A stretch of 64,000 nt of DNA, taken from positions 1-64,000 of the forward strand of contig JADJPK010000010.1 of the NCBI GenBank assembly GCA_016713305.1, in the 5' to 3' direction. Below the pieces are notes generated by a model. It worked only from the letters and a program-made list of their open reading frames with translations, did not search any database and was not told where the DNA came from. Below, one piece after another: positions 1 to 9,576 of this stretch; position 1 is the first letter of the stretch, and each line of letters starts with the position of its first letter. Source of the DNA: Betaproteobacteria bacterium (GTDB lineage Bacteria; Pseudomonadota; Gammaproteobacteria; Burkholderiales; Ga0077523). The position numbers and the translations under genes are program-made.

Positions 1-75
1 ATCATGATGCGAGGGGTCTGTTTCAGGGAAAGGTCGCGATTCTACGTGAGGGGCCTCTGGGGAGCAGCGCGGCGA

Positions 76-105
76 TTGACCGAACCGGACCGCCTATGCT
101 GTAAT
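76..105 (+). promoter_or_regulatory. Probable sigma-70 promoter of the tRNA-Val gene
   Basis: A TTGACC -35 box at 76-81 and a TGTAAT -10 box at 100-105 are separated by 18 bases. The tRNA begins 17 bases after the -10 box, so the leader would be short, as is usual for tRNA genes. Inferred by eye only. Confidence 0.5.
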
Positions 106-122
106 TCGCCCCCTCTCGCGGC

Positions 123-194
123 GGGCAGTTAGCTCAGCGGTAGAGCACTGCCTTCACACGGGGGTCAGTGGTTCGATCCCACTACTGCCCACCA
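123..194 (+). tRNA. tRNA-Val (CAC), 3 bases short
   Basis: The acceptor stem GGGCAGT (123-129) pairs with ACTGCCC (184-190), followed by discriminator A191 and an encoded CCA. The D arm, a T arm (AGTGG/CCACT) and an anticodon loop TTCACAC with anticodon CAC (155-157) are present. The 3' side of the anticodon stem reads GGGGG (160-164), pairs poorly with CTGCC (148-152), and leaves only a 2-base variable loop. A normal tRNA of this type would read GGCAG plus a 5-base variable loop here, so three bases appear to be missing. The gene may be decayed, or the sequence may carry a local error. It borders the accessory genes and could be an island boundary. Confidence 0.8.
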
Positions 195-581
195 AAAATT
201 CCGCCGTAACTTCAGCACTCTAGTCCGGACTAGCCTTGCGGTTAGCATTGACCGCTTCTTCGGCGTCTCCGTGCCGCAACTGGCCTGCCCTATCGTTCCG
301 GCGCGGTCTTTCGTACAAGCCACATCAAGTTGCACCAAGTCCCTTCGAGGGTCGCGCCTGCCCGTCGATCTCAGAACGTTCCACCACTATCAGGTCATCA
401 CCGTAGTATCCATCCAAGTCGCAACTTGGGACGACAGGACCAAAAGCGTGCTCGCCCTGCAGGTTCGCGCCGCGGATGCATATTCGTATGTTCGACATTC
501 TTTGCGGAGCCCTTTAGTGCCATAGACTGTTGATGTGCTTCTGCTCCGAAAGCATCGAAGGATTCGAGCCGCTATCGCCGG
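195..581. other. Intergenic stretch between tRNA-Val and hsdR
   Basis: No convincing coding frame, repeat or terminator was seen. The short open frames here have no recognisable protein features. It would contain the promoter of the restriction-modification operon. Confidence 0.4.
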
Positions 582-3075
582 ATGAACCCCGATCTCCTCA
601 CCGAAGACGACGTCAGCGTCAAGTTCATCACCCCGGCCATCGTCCAGGCCGGGTGGGACGAGGCCACGCAGATCCGGCGCCAGGTGTCTTTCACCAAGGG
701 CCGCATCATCGTGCGCGGTCGGCTGGTGGCCCGAGGCAAGGCCAAGAAGGCGGACTTCGTCCTCTACTGGCGGCACATTCCGCTGGCGCTGATCGAGGCC
801 AAGCGCTCCAAGTTTTCAGCCGGGCATGGCATGCAGCAGGCGCTGGACTACGCAGCCGCGCTGCAGGTGCCCTTCGTGTTTGCCAGCAATGGCAAGGGCT
901 TCGTCTTCCACGATCGCACCGGCCTGATGGTCAAGGGTGAGGCCGACCTGGGCATGCACGAGTTCCCCTCGCCCGACGCGCTGTGGGCGAAGTACCGAGA
1001 GTGGAAAGGCATCGGCGCGGCCGAGGAGCCGATCGTTCTCGAGCCCTACTACGACGACGGCAGCGGCAAGGAACCGCGCTACTACCAGCGCAACGCCATC
1101 AATGCCGCGGTGGAGGCCATCGCCAAGGGGCGCGACCGCGTGCTGCTGGTGATGGCCACGGGCACCGGCAAGACCTACACCGCCTTCCAGATCATCTGGC
1201 GGCTGTGGAAGTCACCGTGGCACGCCGGCCGGCAGAAGCGTGTGCTGTTCCTGGCCGACCGCAACATCCTGGTCGATCAGACCATGGTCAATGACTTCCG
1301 CCCCTTCGGCGCGAAGATGGCCAAGCTGAGCACCCAGGCGAAGACCATCGAACGCGACGACGGCAGCAAGACCGAATTGACCATCGCGGTCGATCGCGGC
1401 GGCGCCGACAAGCAGCGCCGCATCGACACCGCCTACGAGATCTACCTCGGGCTCTACCAGGCGCTGACCGGCCCAGACGACCGGCAGAAGCTGTTCCGCG
1501 AGCTGTCGCCAGACTTCTTCGACCTGATCATCGTCGACGAATGCCACCGCGGCAGCGCGGCCGAAGACGCCGCATGGCGCGAGATCCTCGACCATTTCCG
1601 AATTGCCACGCAGATCGGCCTGACCGCCACGCCCAAGGGACCGAGTACGTCTCCAACATCCACTACTTCGGCCCACCGGTCCACACCTACTCACTGCGCC
1701 AGGGCATCGGCGACGGCTTCCTGGCCCCATACAAAGTGATCCGCGTCCACCTGGACGTGGATGTGCATGCTGGCGCCCGCACGCCGGCGAGACCGACAAG
1801 CACGGCCTGCTGATTGACGACCGCATCTACAACGTCAAGGATTTCGACCGCAGCCTGATTATCGACAGGCGCACGCAGCGCGTGGCGCGCTGGATCACCG
1901 ACTACCTCAAGCAGAGCGGCAGCCGCATGCAGAAGACGATCATCTTCTGCACCGACACCGACCACGCGGCACGCCTGCGCCAGGCGCTCATCGTCGAGAA
2001 CCAAGACTTGGTGCTGAAGAACGAGCGCTACGTCATGCGCATCACCGGCGATGACCCGGCCGGCGCTGAGCAACTGGACAACTTCATCGACCCCGAGTCG
2101 AACTACCCGGTGCTGGTGACCACCTCGCGCCTGCTGTCGACGGGCGTGGATGCGCAGACCTGCCGGCTCATCGTGCTGGACCGCGCGGTGGGCTCGATGA
2201 CCGAGTTCAAGCAGATCGTCGGGCGCGGCACGCGCATCCACGAAGACACGCAGAAGTTTTACTTCACCCTGGTGGACTTCCGCGGCGCGACGGCGCACTT
2301 CGCAGACCCCGACTTCGACGGCGACCCGGTGCAGATCTACGAGCCGGGCGAGCATGACCCCCCGTTGCCACCCGATCCGCCCATCGAGCCGCCCACGCCG
2401 CCGGGCGGTGGCGATGACGAGCAAGAAGACAACGACGGGGAAGAGATCCTGGTCGATCCTCCGCCCCCAGGCCCGGGCCCGCTTCAGCCACCCCCGCCAC
2501 CACCTCAACCCAAGTTCCACATCGACGGCCGACCGGTGACGGTGTTGACCGAACGCGTCGAATACCTGGACGACGGCGGCAAGCTGGTGACCGAGTCGCT
2601 GCGCGACTTCTCGCGCAAGGCGATCCGCAAGCAGTTCGCCAGCCTGGACCAGTTCCTCAAGCGATGGCGCGCCAGCGAGCGCAAGGACGCCGTCATCGCC
2701 GAGCTGGCGGCCGAAGGCCTATTGCTGGATCCGCTGTTGGAAGAGGTCGGCAAGGACCTCGACCCCTTCGACCTGATCTGCCACATCGCCTTCGACCAGC
2801 CGCCGCTCACACGGAAAGAGCGCGCCAACAACGTGAAGAAGCGCGACGTGTTCACCCAGTATGGCCCGCAGGCTCGCGCGGTGTTGGAAGCGCTGCTCGC
2901 CAAGTACCAGGACGAAGGCATCGTCGGCGGGCTGGACAACGTGAAGATGCTGGAGATTCCGCCGTTCAGCACCATGGGCACGCCGCTGCAGCTGATCAAG
3001 CCCTTCGGCAACCGCGCCGGCTTCGAGCAGGCCGTGCACGAGTTGCAGGCGGCGCTGTACCAGGAAACAGCCTGA
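582..3075 (+). pseudogene. hsdR: Type I restriction enzyme R subunit (HsdR), two frameshifts
   Basis: HsdR is the ATP-driven translocase/endonuclease subunit of a type I restriction-modification complex. The N-terminal part has the nuclease core (ADFVLYW, then ALIEAKR at about residues 55-70), Walker A ATGTGKT and helicase box DECHRG. The frame then breaks near 1636, just after TATPK, and reopens one frame over (EYVSNIHYFG, GDGFLAPYK). It breaks again near 1770 and continues in a third frame (GETDKHGLL onward) to 3075. Each break is explained by loss of one base in or near a short G run. The rest of the helicase and C-terminal domain is intact, including a proline-rich linker around 2360-2510. 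Either the gene is inactivated or these are sequence errors. Confidence 0.85.
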
Positions 3076-3132
3076 TCTCCGCATGACTACAGCCGGCGCG
3101 CCGGCGCCGACGCGCACCCTCAGAACCAGAAC

Positions 3133-4589
3133 ATGTCAGCCAGAGCCATCATCAAATCCATCCAGGACACCATGCGACAGGACGTCGGCGTCGATGGCGA
3201 CGCTCAGCGCCTGTCGCAGCTGTGCTGGATGTTCTTCCTGAAAATCATCGACGACCAGGACCAGCAGTTGGAGGTGATGCAGGACGGTTACCGATCGCCG
3301 ATCCCGGCCAAGCTGCAGTGGCGAACCTGGGCGGCCGACCCCGAGGGCATCACTGGCGACGCTCTGCTGGCTTTCGTCAACGGCGAGTTGTTCCCCACGC
3401 TCAAGGCGCTGTCGACATCAGGCCAGCCGCGGCGCGGGCGCGGGTGGTGCGCGGCGTGTTCGAGGACGCCTACAACTACATGAAGAGCGGCCAGCTGATG
3501 CGGCAGGTGCTCAACAAGATCAACGGTGTCGATTTCAACGACCTGGCCGACCGACGGCATTTCGGCGAAATCTACGAACAACTGCTGAACGACCTGCAGA
3601 GCGCCGGCAATGCCGGCGAGTACTACACGCCACGCGCACTGACCGCCTTCATGGTCGACCGCATCGACCCCAAGCCAGGCGAGACGCTGTTCGACCCGAG
3701 CTGCGGCACGGGTGGCTTCCTCACCTGCGCCATCCGACACATGCGCGACCGCTACGTGAAGAAGCCCGAAGACGAACAGGCGCTGCAGCGCGGCCTGCGC
3801 GCGGTGGAGAAGAAGCCGCTGCCGCACATGCTGTGCGTCACCAACATGCTGCTGCACGGCATCGAGGACCCCGGCTTCGTGCGGCACGACAACACCCTGG
3901 CTCGCCCCTACGTGAGCTACAGCCAGAGCGACCGCGTGGACATCATCCTCACCAACCCGCCGTTCGGCGGGCGCGAGGAAGACGGTATCGAGAGCAACTT
4001 CCCGTCGCACTTCCGCACCAAGGAGACGGCCGACCTGTTCCTGGCCTTGTTCATCCGGCTGCTGAGACCCGGCGGGCGAGCTGCCATCGTGCTGCCCGAT
4101 GGCAGCCTGTTCGGCGAAGGCGTGAAGACGCGCCTGAAGGAACACCTGCTGGCCGAGTGCAACCTGCACACCATCGTGCGGCTGCCCAACAGCGTGTTCA
4201 AGCCCTACGCCAGCATCGGCACCAACCTGCTGTTCTTCGAGAAGGGCACTCCAACACAGGACATCTGGTTCTACGAGCACCGCGTGCCCGAGGGCCAGAA
4301 GGCCTATTCGATGACCAAGCCGATCCGCGTGGAGCACCTCCAGGGGTGCGTGGACTGGTGGGGCGGCGCAGCGCGCGAAGGCCGCGTGGAGACGCCGCAA
4401 GCGTGGCGTGTGACGGCTGACGAGGTGAAGGCGCGCGGCTACAACCTCGACATCAAGAACCCGCATGCGATCGATGACGACCACGGCGATCCGGAGCATC
4501 TGCTGGCAGCCTTGAACGCGGCCGAGGCGGAGACAGCGCGCCTGCGGGACCAGTTGAAGGCGATCCTGGCGGAGGCGCTGGCGCGATGA
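3133..4589 (+). pseudogene. hsdM: Type I methyltransferase M subunit (HsdM), one frameshift
   Basis: HsdM is the adenine N6-methyltransferase subunit that works with HsdS for modification and with HsdR for restriction. The start at 3133 gives the usual N-terminal helical domain (QLCWMFFLK). The frame shifts between about 3420 and 3450 in a GC-only stretch and continues in the next frame as VVRGVFEDAYNYMKSG. The AdoMet-binding motif FDPSCGTGG and the catalytic motif NPPF are both present downstream. The stop overlaps the hsdS start (ATGA at 4586-4589), so the two genes are translationally coupled. Apart from the one-base shift the protein looks complete. Confidence 0.85.
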
Positions 4590-6309
4590 AGGCCGACGAA
4601 CTTTTTGCGGCACTCTCGAGCGTGTGGCGGATGCGCCGGAGGCGCTACCGCGGCTGCGCCAGCTGGTGCTTGACTTGGCTGTTCGGGGGAAGCTATTGCC
4701 CCAGCAGCCAGGTGACCATCCTCAAGCCAAAGCGTTGGCGGCAGCACGAAGCGAACTCAGTGAGCGCGCCAAGGCGACAGGGCGTCTTCGCTTCACGCCG
4801 AGCGCGCCGATTGCGGAGGCGGAGATCGGCGACGAATTGCCCACGGGATGGGTGGCCGCCCGCATCAACGACACCGGGCTGTACATCAACGGGCTTGCGT
4901 TCAAGCCGTCGGACTGGAAAGCCTCGGGCCTGCCAATCATCCGCATTCAGAACCTCTCGGATGACTCTCGGGAGTTCAACTATGCCCAGGGCGAGTTCGC
5001 TGACGAAGTACTGGTTCGGACCGGCGACATCCTTGTGTCGTGGTCAGCGACGCTGGACGCCTATCTCTGGAAGCGACAGACCGGAGTCTTGAACCAGCAC
5101 ATCTTCCGTGTGATTCAGGCGACTGGCCTGACAGACAGTGGCTATCTACTGCTGCTGTTGAAGCGGGCGATCCGCGACCTCTCAGAGAGCGTTCATGCGC
5201 ACGGGCTCGTGATGACCCACATCAATCGCGGACCGTTCCTGCATCACGTCGTGTGGATTCCGCCACTCGCTGAGCAACATCGCATCGTCGCCAAGGTCGA
5301 TGAACTGATGGCGCTGTGCGACCGGCTGGAGGCCGCTCGGGCGGAACGCGAAACGGCGCGCGACCGGCTGACCGCGGCCAGCCTGGCCCGCCTCAATACA
5401 CCCGACCCAGAGACGTTTGCCGATGACGCGCGGTTCGCGCTGGACGCCCTGCCGGCGCTCACCACACGGTGTGATCAGATCACCCAAATGCGACAAACGA
5501 TCCTCGGTCTTGCCGTGCGAGGCAAACTGGTCGGGCAAGATCCACGCGACGAACCCGCATCCGATCTTCTCACTCGCGTCAGCCGGGAGATCGACGCGTA
5601 CTGCAAGACACACCGCCTCACCAGAGCGGTCGTGGAACCAATCGAGAAAGAAAACGAACCTTACACATTGCCTCTGGGGTGGCGATGGGCTCGTTTGGCT
5701 GAACTACACCGAGTGATTACCGATGGCGACCACCAACCTCCTCCGCGTGCCGATGAGGGGATCGCGTTCTTGACCATCGGGAATGTCACCACGGGAAAAC
5801 TCAACTTTGCCGATTGCAGACTAGTATCCAAAGACTACTTCCAGTCTCTGCCTACCTATCGTGTACCTGCACACGGCGACATTCTCTACACGGTCGTCGG
5901 TGCCACCTTTGGCCGCCCCGCGTTGGTTGATACAGATCGAGAGTTCTGCGTCCAGCGGCACATTGCGATCTTGAAGCCGGCTTCCGCGATGAATCTCCAG
6001 TACTTGGTTTGGATGTTGAGTTCACCGCACGTCTACGACCAGGCAATCCGAAGTACTACCGGCACGGCGCAGCCAACCATCGGCCTTCGCCCGCTTCGCC
6101 ACTTCGCGGTGCCTGTGCCCCCGCTTGTCGAGCAGGGCAGGATCGTTGCCAAGGTTGCTGAATTGATGAGAGGCTGCGACCAGTTGGAGGCCAGTCTGTC
6201 CGCCTGCGAGACCCATCGTGCGCGCATGCTGGAAGTTCTGCTACGCCGCACGCTGGAGCCGACTGACCTGGAATGGTCTGCCAGCGCCGCCGAGGCCCAG
6301 GCCTCATGA
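4586..6309 (+). CDS. hsdS: Type I specificity subunit (HsdS), frameshifted near its N-terminus
   Basis: HsdS recognises the bipartite DNA target and anchors HsdM and HsdR. Two target-recognition halves are visible, each ending in a conserved helical spacer (PPLAEQHRIVAKVDELMALCD and PPLVEQGRIVAKVAELM). The ATG at 4586, overlapping the hsdM stop, encodes MKADELFAA, the expected family start. The frame is then lost around 4613-4618 and resumes as ERVADAPEALPRLRQ. A long uninterrupted frame can start at GTG 4624, which would drop about a dozen residues. One missing base near CTCTCGAG would restore the full protein. The final codons overlap the next gene by ATGA. Confidence 0.85.
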
Positions 6310-7085
6310 CCGAGGTCAGCGCTGTGACGCCCGTCGGCGGCGGTATCCCGCCCTCGCACAGCGACTACATCGTCTTCGTCGACGAAAGCGGCGACCACAG
6401 CCTGGAGTCGGTGAACCCCGAATACCCGATCTTCGTGTTGGCCTTCTGCATCCTGCCCACGGCGGCCTATGTGGAGCAGATCACGCCGGCCGTACGCCGG
6501 CTGAAGTGCCAGTTGTTCGGCCACGACCTCGTGATCCTGCACGAACACGACATTCGCAAGAAGACGGGCCCCTTCGCACGCCTGGGCAAGGATGCGCGCG
6601 AGGCGCTGCTGGAGGGGCTCACCGAAGTCATTCGCGCTGCGCCGATGACGCTGGTGGCGGTAGTGATCGACAAGGTGAAGCACAAGGCGCGCTACCTAAG
6701 CCCCGAGCACCCTTACCACCTCGCTTTGAAGTACGGCTTGGAGCGCGTGCATCACTTCCTGCACCTGCGGGGACAGGGCGAGCGCCGCACCACTGTGGTC
6801 TGCGAGGCACGTGGACTGAAAGAAGACAAGGAAATCGAGGTGACCTTTCGACGTGTCTGCGACGGCGACAACCGCGACAGGCGCCCGTACGCGCTGGACA
6901 TCGTGATCGCCGACAAGCGCGCCAACTCCGAGGGCTTGCAACTGGCCGACCTCGTGGCCCGGCCGGCGGGGCTACACGTTCTGCGGCCCGACCAGCCAAA
7001 CCGGGCGTGGGACGTCTTGGCGACCAAGCTGTTCGCCGGGGCTCACGGCGTGGTCCCGGGCAACGGCCTGAAGGTGTTTCCGTGA
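6306..7085 (+). CDS. DUF3800 domain protein in the type I R-M operon
   Basis: The protein is 259 residues from the ATG at 6306, which overlaps the hsdS stop by 4 bases; this overlap decides the start over an in-frame ATG at 6273. The N-terminus has the family signature DYIVFVDESGDHS, and the C-terminus has the GLQLADLVA segment. DUF3800 proteins have a predicted RNase H-like fold, carry conserved acidic residues and often occur in defence or mobile regions. Their biochemical role is not established. Coupling to hsdS suggests co-production with the restriction-modification complex. The frame is intact, unlike the three hsd genes. Confidence 0.85.
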   Translation: MTEVSAVTPVGGGIPPSHSDYIVFVDESGDHSLESVNPEYPIFVLAFCILPTAAYVEQITPAVRRLKCQLFGHDLVILHEHDIRKKTGPFARLGKDAREALLEGLTEVIRAAPMTLVAVVIDKVKHKARYLSPEHPYHLALKYGLERVHHFLHLRGQGERRTTVVCEARGLKEDKEIEVTFRRVCDGDNRDRRPYALDIVIADKRANSEGLQLADLVARPAGLHVLRPDQPNRAWDVLATKLFAGAHGVVPGNGLKVFP

Positions 7086-7531
7086 AGAATCGCGCCCCAG
7101 AAAGCAGAAGGGCCCCCAGGAAGTCCCAGGAGCCCAGCGCCGGTCGGGTAGTCCCAACCCATTTAGATCAGAGCATACCGGCCTCGGTAGGTTCCCGTCC
7201 AGGCGAAGAATGCATGGCCAGCTGCGGCGCCGAGCCATAGTCGGCCAACACCACAGGCCCAAAATCAGGAAGAACTGGCGCAGCCCAGGACCGAAGGTCA
7301 CGAGCAGCGTGTGACGGGGAACCGCCCGCCACCCCTGCATCGGGCGTCGGGTCAAAGTCGGCGCATTGCAGGACGTAGACGGGCTCTGGGGCTTTCGCCA
7401 CGCGGAAGCCTGGCTGAGCAATCCGCGGGGCTTCCCGTTCCGCCCGCATCTTTCTCTGGAGGCCAAGCCTTTGGCACCGCTCAACGCCATGGCCGGATTG
7501 ACATCCTGTCTCACAAACATTCACTGTACGC
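7086..7531. other. Intergenic stretch without a supported gene
   Basis: Open frames exist on both strands (for example minus strand 7168-7578) but show no recognisable motif, domain or ribosome-binding site. It may hold remnants of a lost gene and the promoter of the BrnT/BrnA module. Nothing more can be supported. Confidence 0.35.
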
Positions 7532-7810
7532 ATGATCAATTCCGAGTGGATTCCCGCCAAGGCTGCGGCAAACATCAAGAAGCACGGTGTTTCCTTCGAG
7601 GAAGCCCAGTCTGTCTTCTACGATGAGTTCGCCATCCAGTTCTTCGATGATGACCACTCGACGCTTGAAGAGCGCTTTCTGTTGTTGGGGATGAGCGCTG
7701 GTCCGAGACTGCTTCCGGTTGCTCACTGCAAACGAGACGACGGTCACGTCATCCGCGTCATTTCCGCGCGCAAGGCCACCCAGCGTGAAAGCGCGTTCTA
7801 CGGGAAGTGA
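7532..7810 (+). CDS. brnT: BrnT-family ribonuclease toxin
   Basis: A 92-residue protein with the BrnT pattern: an early WIPAKAAANIKKHGVSFEEA segment, then ERFLLLGMS, and the C-terminal RVISARKATQRE block. Members of this family are small RelE-like RNases that stop translation and are neutralised by the BrnA antitoxin encoded next. The gene is complete with a normal family length. It lies 7 bases upstream of brnA, the typical toxin-first order. BrnT/BrnA operons are usually autorepressed by the antitoxin; no operator was identified here. Confidence 0.9.
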   Translation: MINSEWIPAKAAANIKKHGVSFEEAQSVFYDEFAIQFFDDDHSTLEERFLLLGMSAGPRLLPVAHCKRDDGHVIRVISARKATQRESAFYGK

Positions 7811-7817
7811 GGATTCC

Positions 7818-8043
7818 ATGAAAGCCGAATACGATCTCTCCAAGATGAAGTCGCGCAGGAACCCCCTACGCATCGAAGCTCAAGACACCCGTTACCATGC
7901 AGCCCTCCGAAGACGTCGTTGCCTACTTCGAGCGCATGGCGGTCGATGTAGGCGTCCCTTACCAAAGCCTCATCAGTCTCTATCTTCGCGACTGCATTGC
8001 GCAAAACAGGCAGATCCAGATTGCCTGGCCCAGCAAGCCCTGA
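7818..8043 (+). pseudogene. brnA: BrnA antitoxin with a +1 frameshift in a C run
   Basis: The ATG at 7818 encodes MKAEYDLSKMKSRRNP, a typical BrnA start. The frame then fails at a run of five C (7862-7866). With four C the reading continues as YASKLKTPVT, then DVVAYFERMAVDVGVPYQSL and a C-terminus ending at the stop 8041-8043, giving about 74 residues with the ribbon-helix-helix DNA-binding region. As written, the antitoxin is truncated into an unrelated frame. An active BrnT without BrnA should be harmful, so this is either a sequence error, slippage at the C run, or a module whose toxin is silent. Confidence 0.85.
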
Positions 8044-8075
8044 CCCGCGTGCGAGCCAGCCTGCGCAAAGAACCG

Positions 8076-8095
8076 TGCGGGCCGCTCCGCCCGCA
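8076..8095 (+). terminator. Weak hairpin after brnA
   Basis: TGCGGGC (8076-8082) pairs perfectly with GCCCGCA (8089-8095) around a 6-base loop, 32 bases after the brnA stop. No T run follows, so termination is uncertain. Confidence 0.3.
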
Positions 8096-8159
8096 GATTG
8101 GCAGCAGGCTGGCTTACTGGATGAGCCACACCGGCGCAGCTCTCTATCGCCCGGCTCCG

Positions 8160-8437
8160 ACGTGAACCCCTCCCTCACCCTCCCGAAGTGCCCGTCAGTC
8201 GTCGTCAATTCGTAGATCGGCCGCTGCCGATCCAGCGCCTTCAGGACCCCGGCCGGCGTCAGTTCGAACTCGTCTCGTAGCGCGCTGCCGATGTCGCCGG
8301 CACTGCGCTGTCCGGTGCCGAACGTCTCCACCGGAAAACTCACGGGCCCGGCCACGCCGATGGCGTAGACGATCTGGACCAGGAATTTCCTTGCCCAACC
8401 GCGGGCGACCACTTGCCGCGCGGGAAATCGGGCCATG
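8160..8437 (-). pseudogene. Degenerate copy A of the metK 3' end
   Basis: Read on the minus strand, this encodes MARFPARQVVARGWARKF, then IGVAGPVSFPVETFGTGQ and LTPAGVLKALDRQRPIYEL, followed by GHFGR. It matches the last roughly 100 residues of the SAM synthetase encoded at 11785-12942, at about 85% nucleotide identity by eye. Similarity starts abruptly at the Met codon of MARF and ends shortly after GHFGR; the native stop is lost. It is a fragment without its own start region. A Pro in MARFP is shared with copy B, whereas the intact gene has Leu. Confidence 0.85.
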
Positions 8438-8675
8438 CATAGCGAGGGCACCGATCTACAGATCAAGGACGAGGCCTTCTGACCGCAGCGATGCATGCCT
8501 CATTTGCCCCCTGCCAATCTTCAACGTAGTCCGTTTGGATCCGCTGCTGTCCCACGCGTTGCCATGCTCCGGCCAACATGGCTAGCTACGATGGCGAAGC
8601 ACACAAGCTCACCATCCAACGTTCTTGCGATGCGTGCGCTTGCATGTGACTCAATTGCCATCGGGGAGATGAACA

Positions 8676-9443
8676 ATGCGCAAGACGCTGTCTATCGGTA
8701 CTCTCGTATTCGCGGCGCTCCAGGCGGTACCCGCTTCCGCCGCGGACTTCCTTTTCATCCGTCATGCCGAAAGCACGGCGAATGCGGGCACGGCGACCAC
8801 GGTTCAGGAATTCCTGAACCCGCCGTTGACGGTGCTGGGCCAACAGCAGGCGCTCAACCTGCAAACTGTGCTGGCAAGCTACGACATCACCACCCTCTAT
8901 ACCAGCGCCTATCAGCGCACCCAGCTCACCATTGCGCCCACAGCGGCTGCGTTTGGCCTCACGCCCATCGCAGACGCCCGGACCAACGAGTGGTACATCG
9001 GTGACGTCACGAGCCTCGAAGAATTGGCCACCGTCAATCCTTTCGCCGTCATCGGTGCCTGGGCCGCGGGAAATACCGGTGCCAAGGCGAACCTGCCCAA
9101 TGCCGAATCGCTCGATGAAATGGCGGCACGCGTCATCCCGGCGTGGAACGAGATCATCAATCAGCACAAGGACGAGGACGGAATCGTGGTCCTGGTCGGA
9201 CACGGGGCGGAAATCGGTTTCGTCATGCCCTACTTTGCCGAGAACGTGAGCCTCGACTTCGCCTTTTCGCATGGCCTCCAGAACACCGGCATCGTGCAGC
9301 TTGAACTCATCAATGATCTGCCTTACGTGACGAACTGGCAGGGCACCCCGCTGCCCGTGCCAGAACCGGAAACGTACGCCATGTTGATGGCCGGTCTGGG
9401 GCTGATGGGATTCATGGCTCGCCGCAAGAAACAAGCGTCTTGA
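8676..9443 (+). CDS. Secreted histidine-phosphatase-family protein with PEP-CTERM anchor
   Basis: A 255-residue protein. The N-terminal signal peptide (cleavage probably after ASA) is followed by the histidine-phosphatase motif RHAES at about residues 28-32, the nucleophile His being in the usual RHxE context, and a second catalytic-type motif VGHGAE near residue 170. The C-terminus is a classic PEP-CTERM tail: VPEPE, a hydrophobic segment (LMAGLGLMGFMA) and basic RRKK. Such tails are sorted by an exosortase to the cell surface. A GGGGAG-type ribosome site precedes the ATG. The substrate is unknown. It lies between two partial copies of the metK 3' end. Confidence 0.88.
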   Translation: MRKTLSIGTLVFAALQAVPASAADFLFIRHAESTANAGTATTVQEFLNPPLTVLGQQQALNLQTVLASYDITTLYTSAYQRTQLTIAPTAAAFGLTPIADARTNEWYIGDVTSLEELATVNPFAVIGAWAAGNTGAKANLPNAESLDEMAARVIPAWNEIINQHKDEDGIVVLVGHGAEIGFVMPYFAENVSLDFAFSHGLQNTGIVQLELINDLPYVTNWQGTPLPVPEPETYAMLMAGLGLMGFMARRKKQAS

Positions 9444-9469
9444 TCGGCCGGTCAGTTCTGCCACCCGGA

Positions 9470-9496
9470 GAAACCCCGCTGCGGCGGGGTTTCTTC
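9470..9496 (+). terminator. Intrinsic terminator, copy 1 of a duplicated hairpin
   Basis: GAAACCCCGC (9470-9479) and GCGGGGTTTC (9484-9493) form a perfect 10-base stem with loop TGCG, followed by TTCTTTT. It ends the phosphatase gene. The identical 24-base hairpin recurs at 11679-11702 beside the intact metK. Confidence 0.9.
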
Positions 9497-9576
9497 TTTT
9501 CTGGACAGACCAATGGCGCGACTCGATGCGGCGGCCGAAGATAGGCGGCGCACCGACCGAACCGCCTCCGGGAAGT

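Noticed and set aside
1882..3075. Separate gene starting at ATG 1882
   Set aside because: The open frame continues upstream to about 1786 and is the direct continuation of HsdR after a frameshift, not an independent protein.
7168..7578. Minus-strand open frame of 136 codons in the gap before brnT
   Set aside because: No ribosome site, no domain, overlaps the start of brnT; it may be a relic but cannot be supported.
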